From positions 558,001 to 622,000 of the forward strand of contig NW_025407829.1 in the NCBI RefSeq assembly GCF_003324165.1: 64,000 nt of DNA, given 5' to 3'. How positions within the stretch are numbered: the stretch's first letter is position 1; each line of letters begins with the position of its first letter. The notes beneath the pieces were generated by a model. The model ran no database searches, was not told where the DNA came from, and saw nothing but the letters and a program-made list of their open reading frames with translations. Source of the DNA: Naegleria lovaniensis (lineage: Eukaryota > Heterolobosea > Eutetramitea > Acrasida > Naegleriidae). The translations under genes were made by a program, and so were the position numbers. Shown piece by piece: positions 30,360-42,600 of this stretch.

Positions 30360-33300
30360 TTATTGGCGTGCCTTGTTGTGGCATGACACTTGTTTGCAAC
30401 ACTTTTCATACAATATTTGCACGCTTTTCAATCCAGTCAACGAGAGCAGCATGGAACATTTGCTTTTAACATGAGCAAATTTCTTTTCATCGGTCAGATA
30501 CGACTGAATTTGAAGTAAATCTGACGTAATTCTTTTCTGTAAATCAGAGGCTTCGTTTTTGTGACAAACCAATTCATAGCAAGCATGTAACTCACGATTC
30601 TCTGTGTTGTTCCAGTACATGGATAAATCTGATTGCGACAGACCTTTCATGGTAGACACAATATCATGAGAGGAACATACAGACTCTGTTTTCAAATAGT
30701 CCAAAAAGAAACATAGAAAGGCACCTGAAACTTTTTCAAACGTCGAGGGCCCAATCAAAATAGAGGTGTTAAAAAAATGATTCAATTCCATTAATTTAGA
30801 AGCGAGCTCCAAATTCTTTCCAAATACGCTGAAACTTAGAGATTTGTTGGTTCCCACATTTCCACACAGAAATTTTCCTGAATTAATTCCAATATTCACT
30901 CGTATTTTGTTTTCTTCAGAGAAGTGTTTTTTGTTTAAATCATTTTCAATCGCTTCTAAAATCTCTAATGCAGTACTACATGCATGTATTTCGTGATCAT
31001 TAATGGGGCACGTCGATTCATTAAATAAACATGTAATACAAGCAGAGTTGAACTTGTCCACAAGCCCACGACGATTTTGAATAATGGCACAAACACATGT
31101 CATGTAATCGTTCACAATAGAAAGTAATGTTTGAGGATCTAGGGTTTCAGCCATCTTGTTAAATCCTTCAATGTCACAACAAAGAATACTCATGTGTTGC
31201 TCACTGATGTATATTTCACCACAATCTCCGTGTTCTTTTCGCAATACCTTTTGAACAATGACTTCAGGAACATATCTATAGTCAAAATTAGTTATACTAT
31301 TATTCCTTATTCAAACCATACTTACTTGGTAAATGTATTCAATCGTCTTCTCATAGTCGAAATATATTCTTGCATTTCCTTAATGTCACTGAAAAAACTT
31401 GATGATTCCTTATCCTTGTCAATCTGAACATCTGAAAGGTTAGTTAATTTCAACATGTCCACAGAAATTTGATAGAGAGGATTACTAATAGCTTTTACGA
31501 AAAAGAATAAGCAAAACATTCCAAATATGAAAATGATCACAAAGATCACAACACTTGTAATTCCTCCAGTGACCACTTCATCTGCGAATGATACTTTTCG
31601 TGTTGCAACTGCCACTCCCCATGACAAATTATACATGTCTGTAATTAATGTTAATTCCACGTCTAGAATTGCATCATTTCCATAATAGGAAAATTGTTCG
31701 ATAAATTTAGAGCAAATACGTCCTTTTGTGACTTGACAAACAGTAGTGTTCAATTGAGATAACACATTTCTTTGTTTGTAATTTGCAATGATTCTCTGTG
31801 CTGTCAAGTATTTCGGTTCATTAGAGTAAGCATTGACAGCAATGAGATCTCCAGCATGATTGGTAATGAACGCTAGATCTAAATCTCCAAAAAGAACACT
31901 CGAATTCTTCAATAAAACACTCAACGTTGGAGATTGAAGTTGAAATGCAGCAACTCCATATAAATGGAATGGATTTTTGAGAGATTCATCCAACTTGTCA
32001 GGTAGTATGAAAGGAGCTCCTTGGGTCACATTGGAAAGTGTGGTACCGTTCACATAAACAGGAATTGTTACTGAAATGCTCAATTCTCCAGCGATCGGAG
32101 AAACAAAAACAGGTGACCATCGAATGTTGGTTGAGGGATTATTCAATTGTACAAATGGCATGTACCAACTGCTCTTGGTGGAATCAATGGAAATGTTACA
32201 TGTGGAATAGGCAAATGTATTGTCAAAATATGATTCTGACATTTGCTGAGAAAAATTCGCATGGTAATAGTATTGACATTGTGTTCCATCCTCAATGGAT
32301 CCATTTCGAATGGTAAATAAATTATTTCGTTTGTATGCGATAACTGTATTGTCATACCTAGTAAATAATATAGCATCGATTGGTATGATATTCTTATAAA
32401 TTCCAGCAACGTAATGAAATAAGGAAAACCATTGAGTAGAGTTTGTGACTTGGAAACCAGGATTGGATAATTTAAATAGCATGGAATCTACTGCAAGTGA
32501 AGTATAATCCAATAGATTAAATATTTCGTAATTACTAAATGTCTTGATTTGTAACTGTTGAATCGATTGAGTATTCTCCAACACTCGTTGTCCACTTGTG
32601 TACAGTAAAATAAATGCAGAGGATATTCCAAATACTCCTTGTAAAATAAATAACAATAATAAACAGTTCAATATCGTCACACACCGAGGAGGATGACACA
32701 TAAATGTCACTTGTCCCAAACAGCACAGTTTCAACCATATCCAAAACGAATATTCACTCTCAATCACATGTTCTTCCACTTCCTCGTCATGTATTTCTTC
32801 AATGGCATCTGTCATTAGTCGAATTTTATCAGATGCATGTTTTACCGTTGAAGATGGTGAAGGAAACAATGAGGAAGGTGCACCAAGGGATGCATTTTCC
32901 TTCACCATCTTGATTCTATCATTCTTACCTAGCACGACAAAATCAGGAATGAATACTCGTGAAAATATATTCTTGTTGTTGGAATTGTGTGTGAATGATG
33001 ACATGTCCTTTCTTGAATTTCTACGTTCGAGAACTTGTTGAAAATTTGTGGACGCTCGAGAAAAGTGAGAAACACAACAACAGTACGATAGAAACGCTTC
33101 CAACATGATTCGACATGTTTTGGTAAAGCTTGAGGAGGATGACCATGAGGTTGTTTCTCTTGACACTACCAATCGATTCGAATAATAGTTGGTGTGGAAT
33201 CGAGTTGAGGAGGGTGAGGATGAGGAGGAACTTGGAGATGAATTTTTTTCATTTTCCATATTTGTTGTGGTGATGAATGGGTGGTTGTTGTTGGTTGACT

Positions 33301-33505
33301 GTGAAGATTCTAATAAATTGTGTTGATTGTGGTGTTGAACAGTTGGCGATGAGTGGGGTTGTAACTCCACCATTGGCGTTGGAGTTTTGGTATTTTCTCT
33401 TGTCGAGTGGTGGTGGTTGGTGTTGTTGTTGTTGTTGTTCATCAATTCATTCGTGATGATTTCATTGTCGTGGTTAAATTGAGCCTCCGAAGTATGCATG
33501 ATCAT
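30360..33505 (-). CDS. Receptor-type class III nucleotidyl cyclase homologue with degenerate active site
   Basis: Predicted exons 33505-31326 and 31275-30360 (50-base intron; the junction gives TFTKYVPEVIV), 1031 residues. Order: a long Asn/Ser/His-rich cytoplasmic start; a membrane segment (LNCLLLLFILQGVFGISSAF); an extracellular sensor region of about 330 residues with many Asn-X-Ser/Thr sites; a second membrane segment (SVVIFVIIFIFGMFCLFFF). A HAMP-like linker and a class III cyclase domain (CCDIEGFNKMAETL ... NIGINSGKFLCGNVGTNKS) follow. The first metal Asp is present (about 761). Forty-four residues later the second is Ala (VDKFNSACI versus the usual IGDA). The transition-state Asn and Arg are Glu and Lys (FGKNLELASKL). 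It is probably inactive or dimer-dependent. ATG 33505 is chosen because the frame above starts at TTG. Confidence 0.85.
33419..33440. repeat. GTT repeat coding a short Asn run in the cyclase homologue
   Basis: Seven consecutive GTT units on the plus strand, read as Asn codons on the minus strand near the N-terminus of the cyclase-like protein (MNNNNNNTNHHH context). Typical of disordered N-termini in this genome. Confidence 0.8.
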
Positions 33506-33940
33506 GTTTGACTTCAATTTTCAGATGATATAGACCAATTTAGCATTCACACAACAGCGAGTAGTGAATATAGCACCAAGATTTTTGGAGTAAAGTGTTT
33601 GCCTATTTTTTGAGAGCTGAAATCTTTGGCCTGTGAGATACGGCATTGTCTGTTTTTGCAACTTCGTCTTGTACTTTTTGAAATTTAAGGCTTTGAAATT
33701 CAAGAATCAACACTTCAACACGGAAGTCCCTGTCTGGTTATTTCCATAACTCTCCTCTGGTGTCTCTTTCGCAAGTGAGCTTATGTTGGGCACATGTTTG
33801 ATGCTTATTGTTAATTTGTTTTGACCACACGTGCACCACTTGTGTTCCATTTACTTTTTTGAAAGGTTTTATTCAAGGTTGAGAAATGATGTTAAAACCA
33901 AGTTGACTCTAGATTGTCTTACTTCAGCTCTGACAAAATT
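33506..33940. other. Intergenic region upstream of the cyclase homologue
   Basis: 435 bases. It contains the cyclase promoter on one side and the 3' end of the TMEM33-like gene on the other. A CACGTG core lies near 33828. A 60-codon minus-strand frame (33521-33703) has no family features and I do not call it a gene. No RNA gene was seen. Confidence 0.45.
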
Positions 33941-35186
33941 TTAATGTTGGGCATCAAGTTGTGCTTTTTTCTGCTGTAGTGATGCAACATACATGGAGAG
34001 ATATCCGCAAATCTTGGTGTAAACTCCTCTCAACATATTTGGCATGTATTGATCGAGAGCGTTCTTAATAGCATGAATATAGTTTGCCAGGTGAGGGAAA
34101 ATAATGTAACGATGGCAAATAAAATTAATAATCATAATGATTTTGAGAATGGAGAAGGCTAATACTTCGTTGACGAGCAAGAACAACTCAAATCTTGCAA
34201 ATTTGTCTCCTAAATCATATTGATAAAGTTTTTGTTGAAATGCTAAAACTCTTGGATTGTTGTTGGTCACAATCAGTAAATTTGGCAGTAATCTCACCAA
34301 CGCAGAGAGCATTAACAGTAAAATGAAAACTCCAGACTTTCCTGAAACCAAATAAAACAATGAAATAAATAAATACTGTCCATCAGCATCAAACATAATG
34401 TACGCATACTTTTTCCATCCATACTTGTGTAAAAATTCAAAAGCAAAAATTCCACACGATAATAAAACACTCATAAAATAGCTACTCATGCAAAGTGACA
34501 TGAATGGAGAAATTGAAGGGGCAGAGGACGAAGCTGGAATGGTTTGTGGTTGAGGTGGGATAACAGTATCATCTATATCCAACTCACGATCGAATTGAGA
34601 ATTAGAAATTGGAGGAGGTGTTGCAGCTGTTTGTGCTCCACAGGTTGGACAAAATAAAATTGAGATTAAACCCAAGATACCACAAATAATAATGGCGCTG
34701 CAAGCCGCCGTATAAATATAAGGTTTTTGTTGTTGCAAAACGTTCCAAAAGCTGCCAGACCCTGTTGTAGAAGTATTACTACTAGTTGAACCACTAGTGG
34801 AGGCAGTGTTCGTTGTATCGCTTGTTCTACTACCGGTGGTCGTATGATTTGCGGATGATGATGAGGCTTGTTGGGAGGAAGGCTCCGAAGAAGAGCTGTT
34901 GCCTGTGTTCGCACTGCTACTTGCTCCTCCTCCTACCTCCATTGAAATTGGCTCTACATTCTTATTGTACCATCTTCTCTTGTATTTTTCTAGGGTGGTG
35001 TTGGACATGTAATTTCCATCGGCAATTTCCAAATTGTTAAAGTAATTTAACCAACTCTTGTCATTGGTAAAGCTGAACATTAAACAAGAATGCACCATAT
35101 ATTGAAGACACGGAACATCGGAATTGATTTTCAAAGATGACACGGAATAATACTCACTCATATTTGCGAAATCGTTCTTCAGCCAT
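33941..35186 (-). CDS. TMEM33/Pom33-like ER membrane protein
   Basis: Predicted exons 35186-35158 (29 bases) and 35072-33941 (85-base GTGAGT...TTCAG intron), 386 residues. The tiny first exon starts after eight A residues and encodes MAEERFRKY. It joins FTNDKSWLNYFNN and avoids an unlikely start at 35161. A Ser/Thr/Asn-rich linker (about 70-130) is followed by membrane segments: YTAACSAIIICGILGLISIL, MSVLLSCGIFAFEFL, LFISLFYLVSG, VFILLLMLSALVRLL, VNEVLAFSILKIIMIINF. The end (HRYIIFPHLANYIHAIKNAL ... ICGYLSMYVASL) resembles the C-terminal part of TMEM33/Pom33 proteins, which shape ER tubules and help nuclear pores. Family assignment is moderate. Confidence 0.7.
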
Positions 35187-35422
35187 TTTTTTTGTTTCGG
35201 AACACGTATTAGCTATCATGCCCACAACAACCCAAGCAAATCACTGGTTTCACATTAGAACACACGTGTTTTTTCACACATGTATTTTACTGTCCACACA
35301 ACATCATCTCATGGATGTAGGAATTCTTGACCTTAGAGTTGCAGGCAAAGTTTTCGGCATTGTCGCCATCTCTTTTGTCATTCCAAGTGTTTCAAAATTG
35401 CTTAATAGATTCCTACAAACAG

Positions 35423-37141
35423 CTAAAGGACAAAGGCCGATCCTGATAAATCCACAAATTCCAAGCATGTGTAGTACAAGTTATCTGTAGGTTGGGTTTG
35501 TCCCTTTCCCAACAAGTTAAATCTCACCAAAATATTTCCCTCTTCCCTTGCAGATAATTGCTGGAACAGCATGTTCTCTTCGACCTCTCTTCTCTTTTCA
35601 ATGAGTTTTCTCTCGGCAATTCTTCTCAGCTCTCTATAGAAATCGTCATTGATCGCACCACCTGAGAGTGACAAGGCATGCAAAAGATCATCGTCTGTGA
35701 TCACAATCCTAGTAGTTGCGCCATTATCTTGATTTTGACCTTCTTCTGCCTCCTCATCCTCATTTTCCACTTCAATCCCCTCATCCTCATCATCCTCATC
35801 ATCATTTCGAGTGGTCTCAGATCTCACTGTCTCTTCGGTCGTAGTCTTCTCTGTTGGAGGAAGGTCAATGTTGTTATCTCGTTTGTACAAAATGATAAAT
35901 GGGCCTGCCTCAAACTGATGAAATTCATTGGTGTTTTGAACAGGATATTCTAAATTATCTAAGGTTTCAAATTTCAAGTCTTCGAGTTTTGTGGTGGGCG
36001 AAATTTTTGCAACAGACAGAGACACTTGCTTTGGAGCATAACAGTTGTTATTTTGCCATCTAGTATTAGTTCAACAATGATGATATTAAATAACACCGCA
36101 AGTGAAATGATGTTTTCCATGAAACTTTGTACTAAGAGATACTTACGAAGCCAAGAATGGTTTGAGTGTAAATTTTTCCAAAAATAATACTCCAATTTGT
36201 GAATCGAACGACATGACACTTTCGTCGTGGTCAGTGGTATCGTCAGATTTTCCCTCTTTGGTGTTTATAACATCCACATATTTGTAAAATTCGGTCCACT
36301 TTTTCACACTCTTGGCTTTTTGAAGCTTGCGTTCTCTTTCAACTACAAACCAAGGATCCTGTAGCTGATAAATGAGAAATTCGTTAGCCTTGTTGTCTTT
36401 AGAACCTGTGGATGACCAAAATGATCTTGTATTTCGAGCATCTCGTGTTTTTTCAATATCTTGGCTGGTAAAGTCAACCGAACTTGCCTTAATGGATTTG
36501 CAAATTAGAGTTCGTTCTTTGAACGATGATCGTATGGTATCTTCATCCTCCTTGAATAAGTCGAGGCCTGATGGATACTCGATGGTGGAAGATGACAATT
36601 GCATTTGACTATCGTTTGTACTTTCAGTTGACTGTAAATTTTCGATAGTTGGAGTGGTGCTTGTTTCCTCATTGTCGACATCATTCCATTCTTCGTCTTC
36701 GTCGTCACTAGGAGGATCTTCTGGTTGAGTGAGTCGTGTTGTCTTTTCTGATTCAGTTTTCTTTTCTTGTTGTAGATGTAAATAATTTTTAATGATTGAC
36801 CGTTCTTTGAGAGTGATAAACTTGAGTAATTTTCGCCATTGTTTGCAAGACAAAAATTGTATCATTTCTTGTTGTTTTGTAATCTTTTTTCCATCATCAT
36901 TAATAATCATTAATTTTGTTTTCAAAATATTCGAAAGCAATCGGAACCAAATAAACTTGTTTTTTTCAGTACATAATAATTGATGCCAGTCTTTACAAAC
37001 TTGATGTGCAACCATAAACAAGGATTGAACAGGTAAAAATTCAAATATCATCATTTTGATTTCTTTTGGAAGATATTGATCAAGAGTAACGTATTCGTAC
37101 GGTTCTTCCTCAGTCATCATGGGATCTTCATGCAGAGACAT
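35423..37141 (-). CDS. F-box protein (two exons)
   Basis: Predicted exons 37141-36147 and 36059-35423 (87-base GTAAGT...CTAG intron), 543 residues. The start at 37141 follows seven A residues; in-frame ATG 37210 would add 23 residues. The N-terminal F-box is clear: LPKEIKMMIFEFLPVQSLFM, VAHQVCKDWHQLLC, FIWFRLLSN. Highly acidic stretches occur at the centre (DDEDEEWNDVDNEE) and near the end (NDDEDDEDEGIEVENEDEE). A late helical segment (YRELRRIAERKLIEKRREVE) and a conserved-looking C-terminus follow. This is likely an SCF substrate receptor. The substrate-binding region is not recognised. Confidence 0.82.
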
Positions 37142-37210
37142 TTTTTTAGCTTGTTCGGAAAGCACGGAAGAGAGGACAGGATGAAAAACGAATTTGCGTT
37201 GAGTTTGCAT

Positions 37211-37591
37211 GGATCACCTCAATTAATGAAAATGTTTACATCCAATTAAGTGGATATCGCTGAAAACGTTGTGCACTGCTCAATTTAAGTTTCACACGGT
37301 TGTTTAATGTTGGATTAGAGTTGACATCGAATAAATTTCAATAGCTTCACCATGAGAAAAGAGAAGCTAAAGTAAGAAAAATGCAAGACTTGTCGAAAAT
37401 AACATTTTAATTTGTCAATTCAAAATTTGAATGCAAAGCTGGAGTAATGATTGACTTTGAGAGTCAGAGAAATTAATACATTACAAAGGAGACGAAAAAT
37501 CTAGCAGGACCATGATGAAGGTCAGTTGTTGCTGATTAAATATAGAGAGTGTGGAAATGTTGTCGAGTTGCAAAGGTCGACGTCAAAATAT
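37211..37591. other. Intergenic region between PP2A and F-box genes
   Basis: 381 bases of AT-rich sequence lying between the 3' end of the PP2A gene and the start of the F-box gene, both on the minus strand. It should hold the F-box gene promoter. I see no RNA gene, repeat or credible frame. Confidence 0.45.
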
Positions 37592-38683
37592 TTACAAGAA
37601 GTATTCTGGTGTCAGCTTTTTCTGACCCATTCCAGTTGTGCTGTTTTCCGAGCGTGGAGCAGGGTCGAATTGAAGGAAACTGCAGTTCAACAAATCATCA
37701 ACCTCCATAATTGCTGCCTTATTGCCGCATCTGTAACAATAGTTTGGAGCAGAGAAAATGGTGACAACGTTACCGTCATGGCACCAGTTATATCCTTCCA
37801 TAACCAATTGGTGAGCACGGGCAACCATTGTTAAATCGTTATTGTGATTAAATTGTTCACTCACATCTTGGCCGAATGTGTAACCAGCACCTCTAGGTGA
37901 AATTCCCCAACTGCTTCGTTCATCAGGATCAGACCACATCAAATCACACATTGGACCATCGAGTGGAATTTCTTGAACTCGGTCTAGTGTTCGAATGTGG
38001 TCAAGAGAATCGATGGAAGGAGAAAGACCACCATGTACACAAAATATCTGTTTGTCAATTTCGGCTGCCAATGGCAGATAGTCAAACACGTCTGTGAGCA
38101 TCTTCCACACAGATTCGCTTCCGTATTTCCTCACACACTCGTCATAGAATCCATATACTTGTGTAATTTGTCGACTTTCGTGGTTTCCTCTTAACATGTG
38201 TAGACGGTTCTTGTATCGCAACTTGAGACAGAGTAAAAGTGTAACAACTTCCACGCTATGATATCCTCTGTCTACATAGTCTCCAAGAAATAAGTAATTT
38301 GTGTTCGGTGAATCGCCACCAATCTTAAAAAGCTCAATCAAATCATAAAATTGACCGTGAATATCACCACATACTGTCACTGGCGACTCGACTGTGATAA
38401 CATTTTTCACTTGAGAGAAGTATTCTTTAGCCTATTGAAATCATAGGGAATCACAAGTGTGTGATTCAAGAGAAAGTTGTAATGCGGTGTAGCGAATATG
38501 CGATCACACGTGTTACGATGATGCAAACAACAATAACAAATACAACACAGCGTGATTATTATCATGAAATATGCGAGGTCATCATCATTGAAAACGTACC
38601 ATGGTGCAAATCTTTTTTACATCAGCTTCCGAAAGGTGTTCTCCTCTTCGCAACTGTTCAATGCACTTATCTAAATCTGCCAT
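37592..38683 (-). CDS. PP2A-C: Protein phosphatase 2A catalytic subunit
   Basis: Predicted exons 38683-38600 and 38431-37592 (168-base intron), 307 residues against the usual 309. Exon 1 encodes [20 protein letters not shown], the standard PP2A-C start, and splices in phase 0 to AKEYFSQV. All PPP-family metal and phosphate motifs are present: [70 protein letters not shown]. The C-terminus TPEYFL is close to the TPDYFL tail that is methylated and phosphorylated in PP2A, which separates it from PP4 and PP6. Serine/threonine phosphatase acting with A and B subunits. Confidence 0.96.
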
Positions 38684-38970
38684 ATTGATGAAAAAGGTAG
38701 AGGGTGAAGAAAGAGAATGGAACAAACTCGTTACAGCCACTCGTCAGGCGTTACTTAAATATTTTTTATTTTTTGTCAGAACGCTGCTTTACAAAACCCT
38801 TGCATGGCGCCTGTTGAAGGCTTTTGGGATGAGAATATAGGAGAGAGTGGTAGTAATAATAACGAATCCAGTGAAAGATGTTCTGGTAGTGGAGTTGATG
38901 ATCATGATAAACGCGGAAAGAATACATATTCATCTTGAAGGTATGGGACATTGGGAAGAAGAAGATAACA

Positions 38971-39483
38971 CTACCATCCCTCGTTGGAGTATGCTTTGCC
39001 GGTGAGAGTGACCATCGAATGGTTCTTCAAGAACTATAATCCAAAATAAAAACAATCAACATTGATTATGGAAAGAGAACAATTATTGTTCAATTCATAA
39101 CGATGAAACCAAGTTAGACATCAGAAATAAATTATTTTCAAGACGATGATTTTTGAAAATTAATAAATTGTTGATGATGTTCTGTGATTCATAACACTCA
39201 CCTCCTTGTCTAATTCGGGATATCTCAAGAAAGCACATCCACCCTCCTTGTCTGGAATATGGTATGGATCCGGATGAGTATATTCTTCAACCCAGTATTC
39301 TCCTCGTTGCAAAAGGAATTCAATTTTTGAGGTATCTTGCTCTCCTCTGTGTTTCTCAAATTCCTCTCGAATTTTACGGGCTTCCACACAGAAAAGATCC
39401 CTTTCGGCACTGTATGAAATTTCTCGCAAAGCTCTTCTGTACAATTTAAAAATACGCTGAGAGAATGGTGATAAAAGAGTCAT
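38971..39483 (-). CDS. NDUFB9: Complex I subunit NDUFB9 (LYR-motif B22 subunit)
   Basis: Predicted exons 39483-39202 and 39033-38971 (168-base intron), 114 residues. The second exon is 63 bases and adds FLKNHSMVTLTGKAYSNEGW. The start at 39483 follows seven A residues; ATG 39504 is an alternative. The protein has the LYR signature (FKLYRRALREIS) and the NDUFB9-specific continuation: FEKHRGEQD, LLQRGEYWVEEYTHPDPYHIP, GGCAFLRYPEL. Complex I LYR subunits bind acyl-carrier protein on the membrane arm in mitochondria. The short C-terminal exon would be missed by simple frame finding; its phase and lengths fit exactly. Confidence 0.88.
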
Positions 39484-39669
39484 TTTTTTAATTGTGGAAA
39501 TCATGATTTTTACTCTAAGGAAATGACAAAAGAAGTTCTTGTTTTACCATCATGTGACTTCCTAATGTTGTTTGTGTCTTGGGGTCAACCATCGAACAAT
39601 GATAATCATTAAAGAACATGTTTTCAGCTTGTTGTTTTTCTGTGGTCAACATAAAAAAATCTTCGAAAA

Positions 39670-42600
39670 ATGTTTTCATTCCAATCTCTGAACGCAACCA
39701 CCGGCAGTAACACCAATACGACTTTGATCAATAGTGGTAGCAACAACAATCACAACAATTACATACGATGCTCTCAAATATTGGAACACATTCATCAACA
39801 ACAAAACCGAAACTCAGGAAGAAAGACTTCGTTTTTGAAAAACTTTATTCCATCGGTGACCTCTTCCGAAGAGAACTCCACACCACCACATGATCCCAAT
39901 ACATTGTCTATTCATCGCGTACAACACGTATCGGGCCACTTGGCTTTGCATTTGTTCAACGGAAGGATGATTATTGGTCTCGATTATATTTCAGCCTCAA
40001 AATTACAGAATATTACTAGCCAATCTCAAGACCAATTATATTTGAATTTATTAGAGGCAATTAAGAATTTCGGAAGCTCTACATTCGCTACCACGCACAA
40101 TGCTCATGACACATCGTTGGGTCCAATGCTCTTTTGTTGTGATAAAGACCCTTATGTTTACAGCGATTTTGAAATTAGAGAGGAAACATCGGAACAATCG
40201 AGTGGATATAATTTCGGAAGTAATTTTGTGAGAGATTTGCGAGTGGTTCGTTTTATTGCAATTTCTAAAGCTGGCAATGTTATGGTGTGGAGATATTACG
40301 AAGACAATTCCACTTGGAAAGTGGAGAATACTTTTAATATTTTAGGAAACAGCTCCAGTTTGAAGGTGGAGTTTGCAACTGTGGTTGCTGATAGAAATAT
40401 ATTATTTAAGACAAATAGCCCATCAGGAAGGAATGCCTTGAATTTATACTCTGCCTCTGGTAGTACTTGTGTGATTTTTAATGGTAGCAGTGATGACTCC
40501 GCCAACAATGGTTCTGAGAATGTAATTTATTCTGTATTTCCATCGACACACACTATGAGCAAATCGACTGTTTTAATAATTACACAAGGTGAAATAATTC
40601 TCTTCGATCTGAAGAATAAGAAATCAATATCCAAAATCGAAAAGGCTCTCAAATATAATGATGCCTCAGGCAATGCTGACATGCAGCAATATTCAGAATC
40701 TATTTTTTATATTTCAATGATTATTCACCCAATAACGAAAGAAATAATCATGATGGATACGAGCTTTAACATTATTATTTATTCAAGCGAGTTGACACAC
40801 TCAAAGAAATTGTCTATCAACAAATTGACACTCAAAAAAGAGAACATTTTGAAAATAGACATGGCATTAATTTATAACACATTTTTAGCTATATATGATG
40901 GAAACTCCAACATTTTTATTGTTGACCTTGTGAATGGATGTGTAATTTCAAATTTAATGTTGCCTAGTGACATGACTAATTACAAATCTGGAGGAAGTTT
41001 TGTTAGATTTTTTGGAAATGCTACTCAATACTCTTGCAACAATGAACCTTCTACCCTGTTTATTCATGGTAGCTCTCTAATCTACGAATTACGCTGTCCA
41101 CCTCTGCTTGATATTGTCAGGAATAGCAGTACCGTAGCTTCATCTGGAAATTCCCTTACCTCCAGCACAACATCTCAGACATATAACCATTTACTTAAAG
41201 ATTTTAAGCTATTCAATATTTACACAAGAAACATTTTGGAAGAAATTCATAACAATAGTGGTAACAGTACCAACAAATTGAATCCTGCATCTAATTCAAC
41301 TGTTGATATGAGAAAATCCATTTTCCCACATTTGGAAAATCCAGCATTGATTTGGACAAGCTGCAACACTGTACATGACCAAGAAGCTTTTTTGAACGAA
41401 TGTGAACAGTTCATTGATAACTTTCCACCTAAGGACACAAATTTTTGGAAAAAGCCAACATCCAATGCTTCAACAAGCGAGAATTGGGAGAGTTCATCTT
41501 TGCCTTCTCCATTGTCACCTTCAATGTCTCCCTCTTCATTGTCATCTAGCAAGGCAAGTCCAACCATGGGCGCTTCTTCAACAGCTTCCTCTAATCAATT
41601 ATTTACCAAAATGACAACTTTGAATATGAGTATTGTTCCTCCACTGACCTCTTCCCTATCGATTTGCAAAGAACAAATAACAAATCTTGATGTAACACAA
41701 ACAGTTGATTCGTTAGAGGATCATGGGGAAAACAGTGCAGCATCATCCAACATCAAAACCAGCTCATTCATGGACAACCTCACTGATATTGAGCTCTATG
41801 ACATGATTGAAAACGAGCCACACTCAGTTTTGGATTATTTACTAGATGTTTGTGATCTTGCCATCTTCAAGAGCGTTGTTCAACAATATTCAACTGAAGA
41901 AAATTTGGACGAGACAAGTGACAGCAGCAAGATTTATGGTATTTCCATCCCTGGTGCCTCTGATTCCAACATTCGACCCATCACAACATTTGTAAATTTA
42001 TTTGAACAAAATTTTGAAGATTCCATTAGTCCTTTAGAATTGTACAAAGTTGAGGAGAACAGAAATGAAGATTTTGTGGTTTATCAAAATAAGGTAACTG
42101 CTGCCCTTGAACCAAAACGAAACACAAACCACACCAGAAAGGGTTTACTCTATTTTGAAATGGTCATTCGGTTACTCTTTTTCCACACAAAATGTCCTCA
42201 AATTATTTTGATTTTAATTGTCATGATGGAAGAACACAAATTGAAACAATTTACTGCTCGACGAGATCAACTGAAATCAGAAATTGATCAACTTGTCAAG
42301 AAGAAACAATCATCATCGACTTCTTCACTTTCATCCTTGACAGGATCTAAAAACTATCAATTGGAAAATTTTAATTTACAAAGTTTACAGAATGAGTACA
42401 ATGATATTTCACAAAAGTTGAAACAAAACAATTTGAAGGCCAAATATAGTAAGGAAATCCAAAGGATACTGACATCCTATGTAGATACATGTGAAAGCGA
42501 GCAGCAATTCATAGAGACCGCTTCATATTCCAATATTCAGGTTAAAACTATGGCTCAATTATTTATTTGGCAAGGAAATCGACTCGATGCATTGAAGATA

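Noticed and set aside
33521-33703. 60-codon minus-strand frame upstream of the cyclase homologue
   Set aside because: No start context, no domain and AT-rich composition. It is probably part of the 5' leader or intergenic DNA.
33941-35161. Single-exon model for the TMEM33-like gene starting at 35161
   Set aside because: The 35161 ATG lies next to a GTGAGT donor. A 29-base exon starting after an A-run at 35186 splices in phase and gives a more natural N-terminus.
37526-37834. 102-codon plus-strand frame at the PP2A 3' end
   Set aside because: Antisense to conserved PP2A codons.
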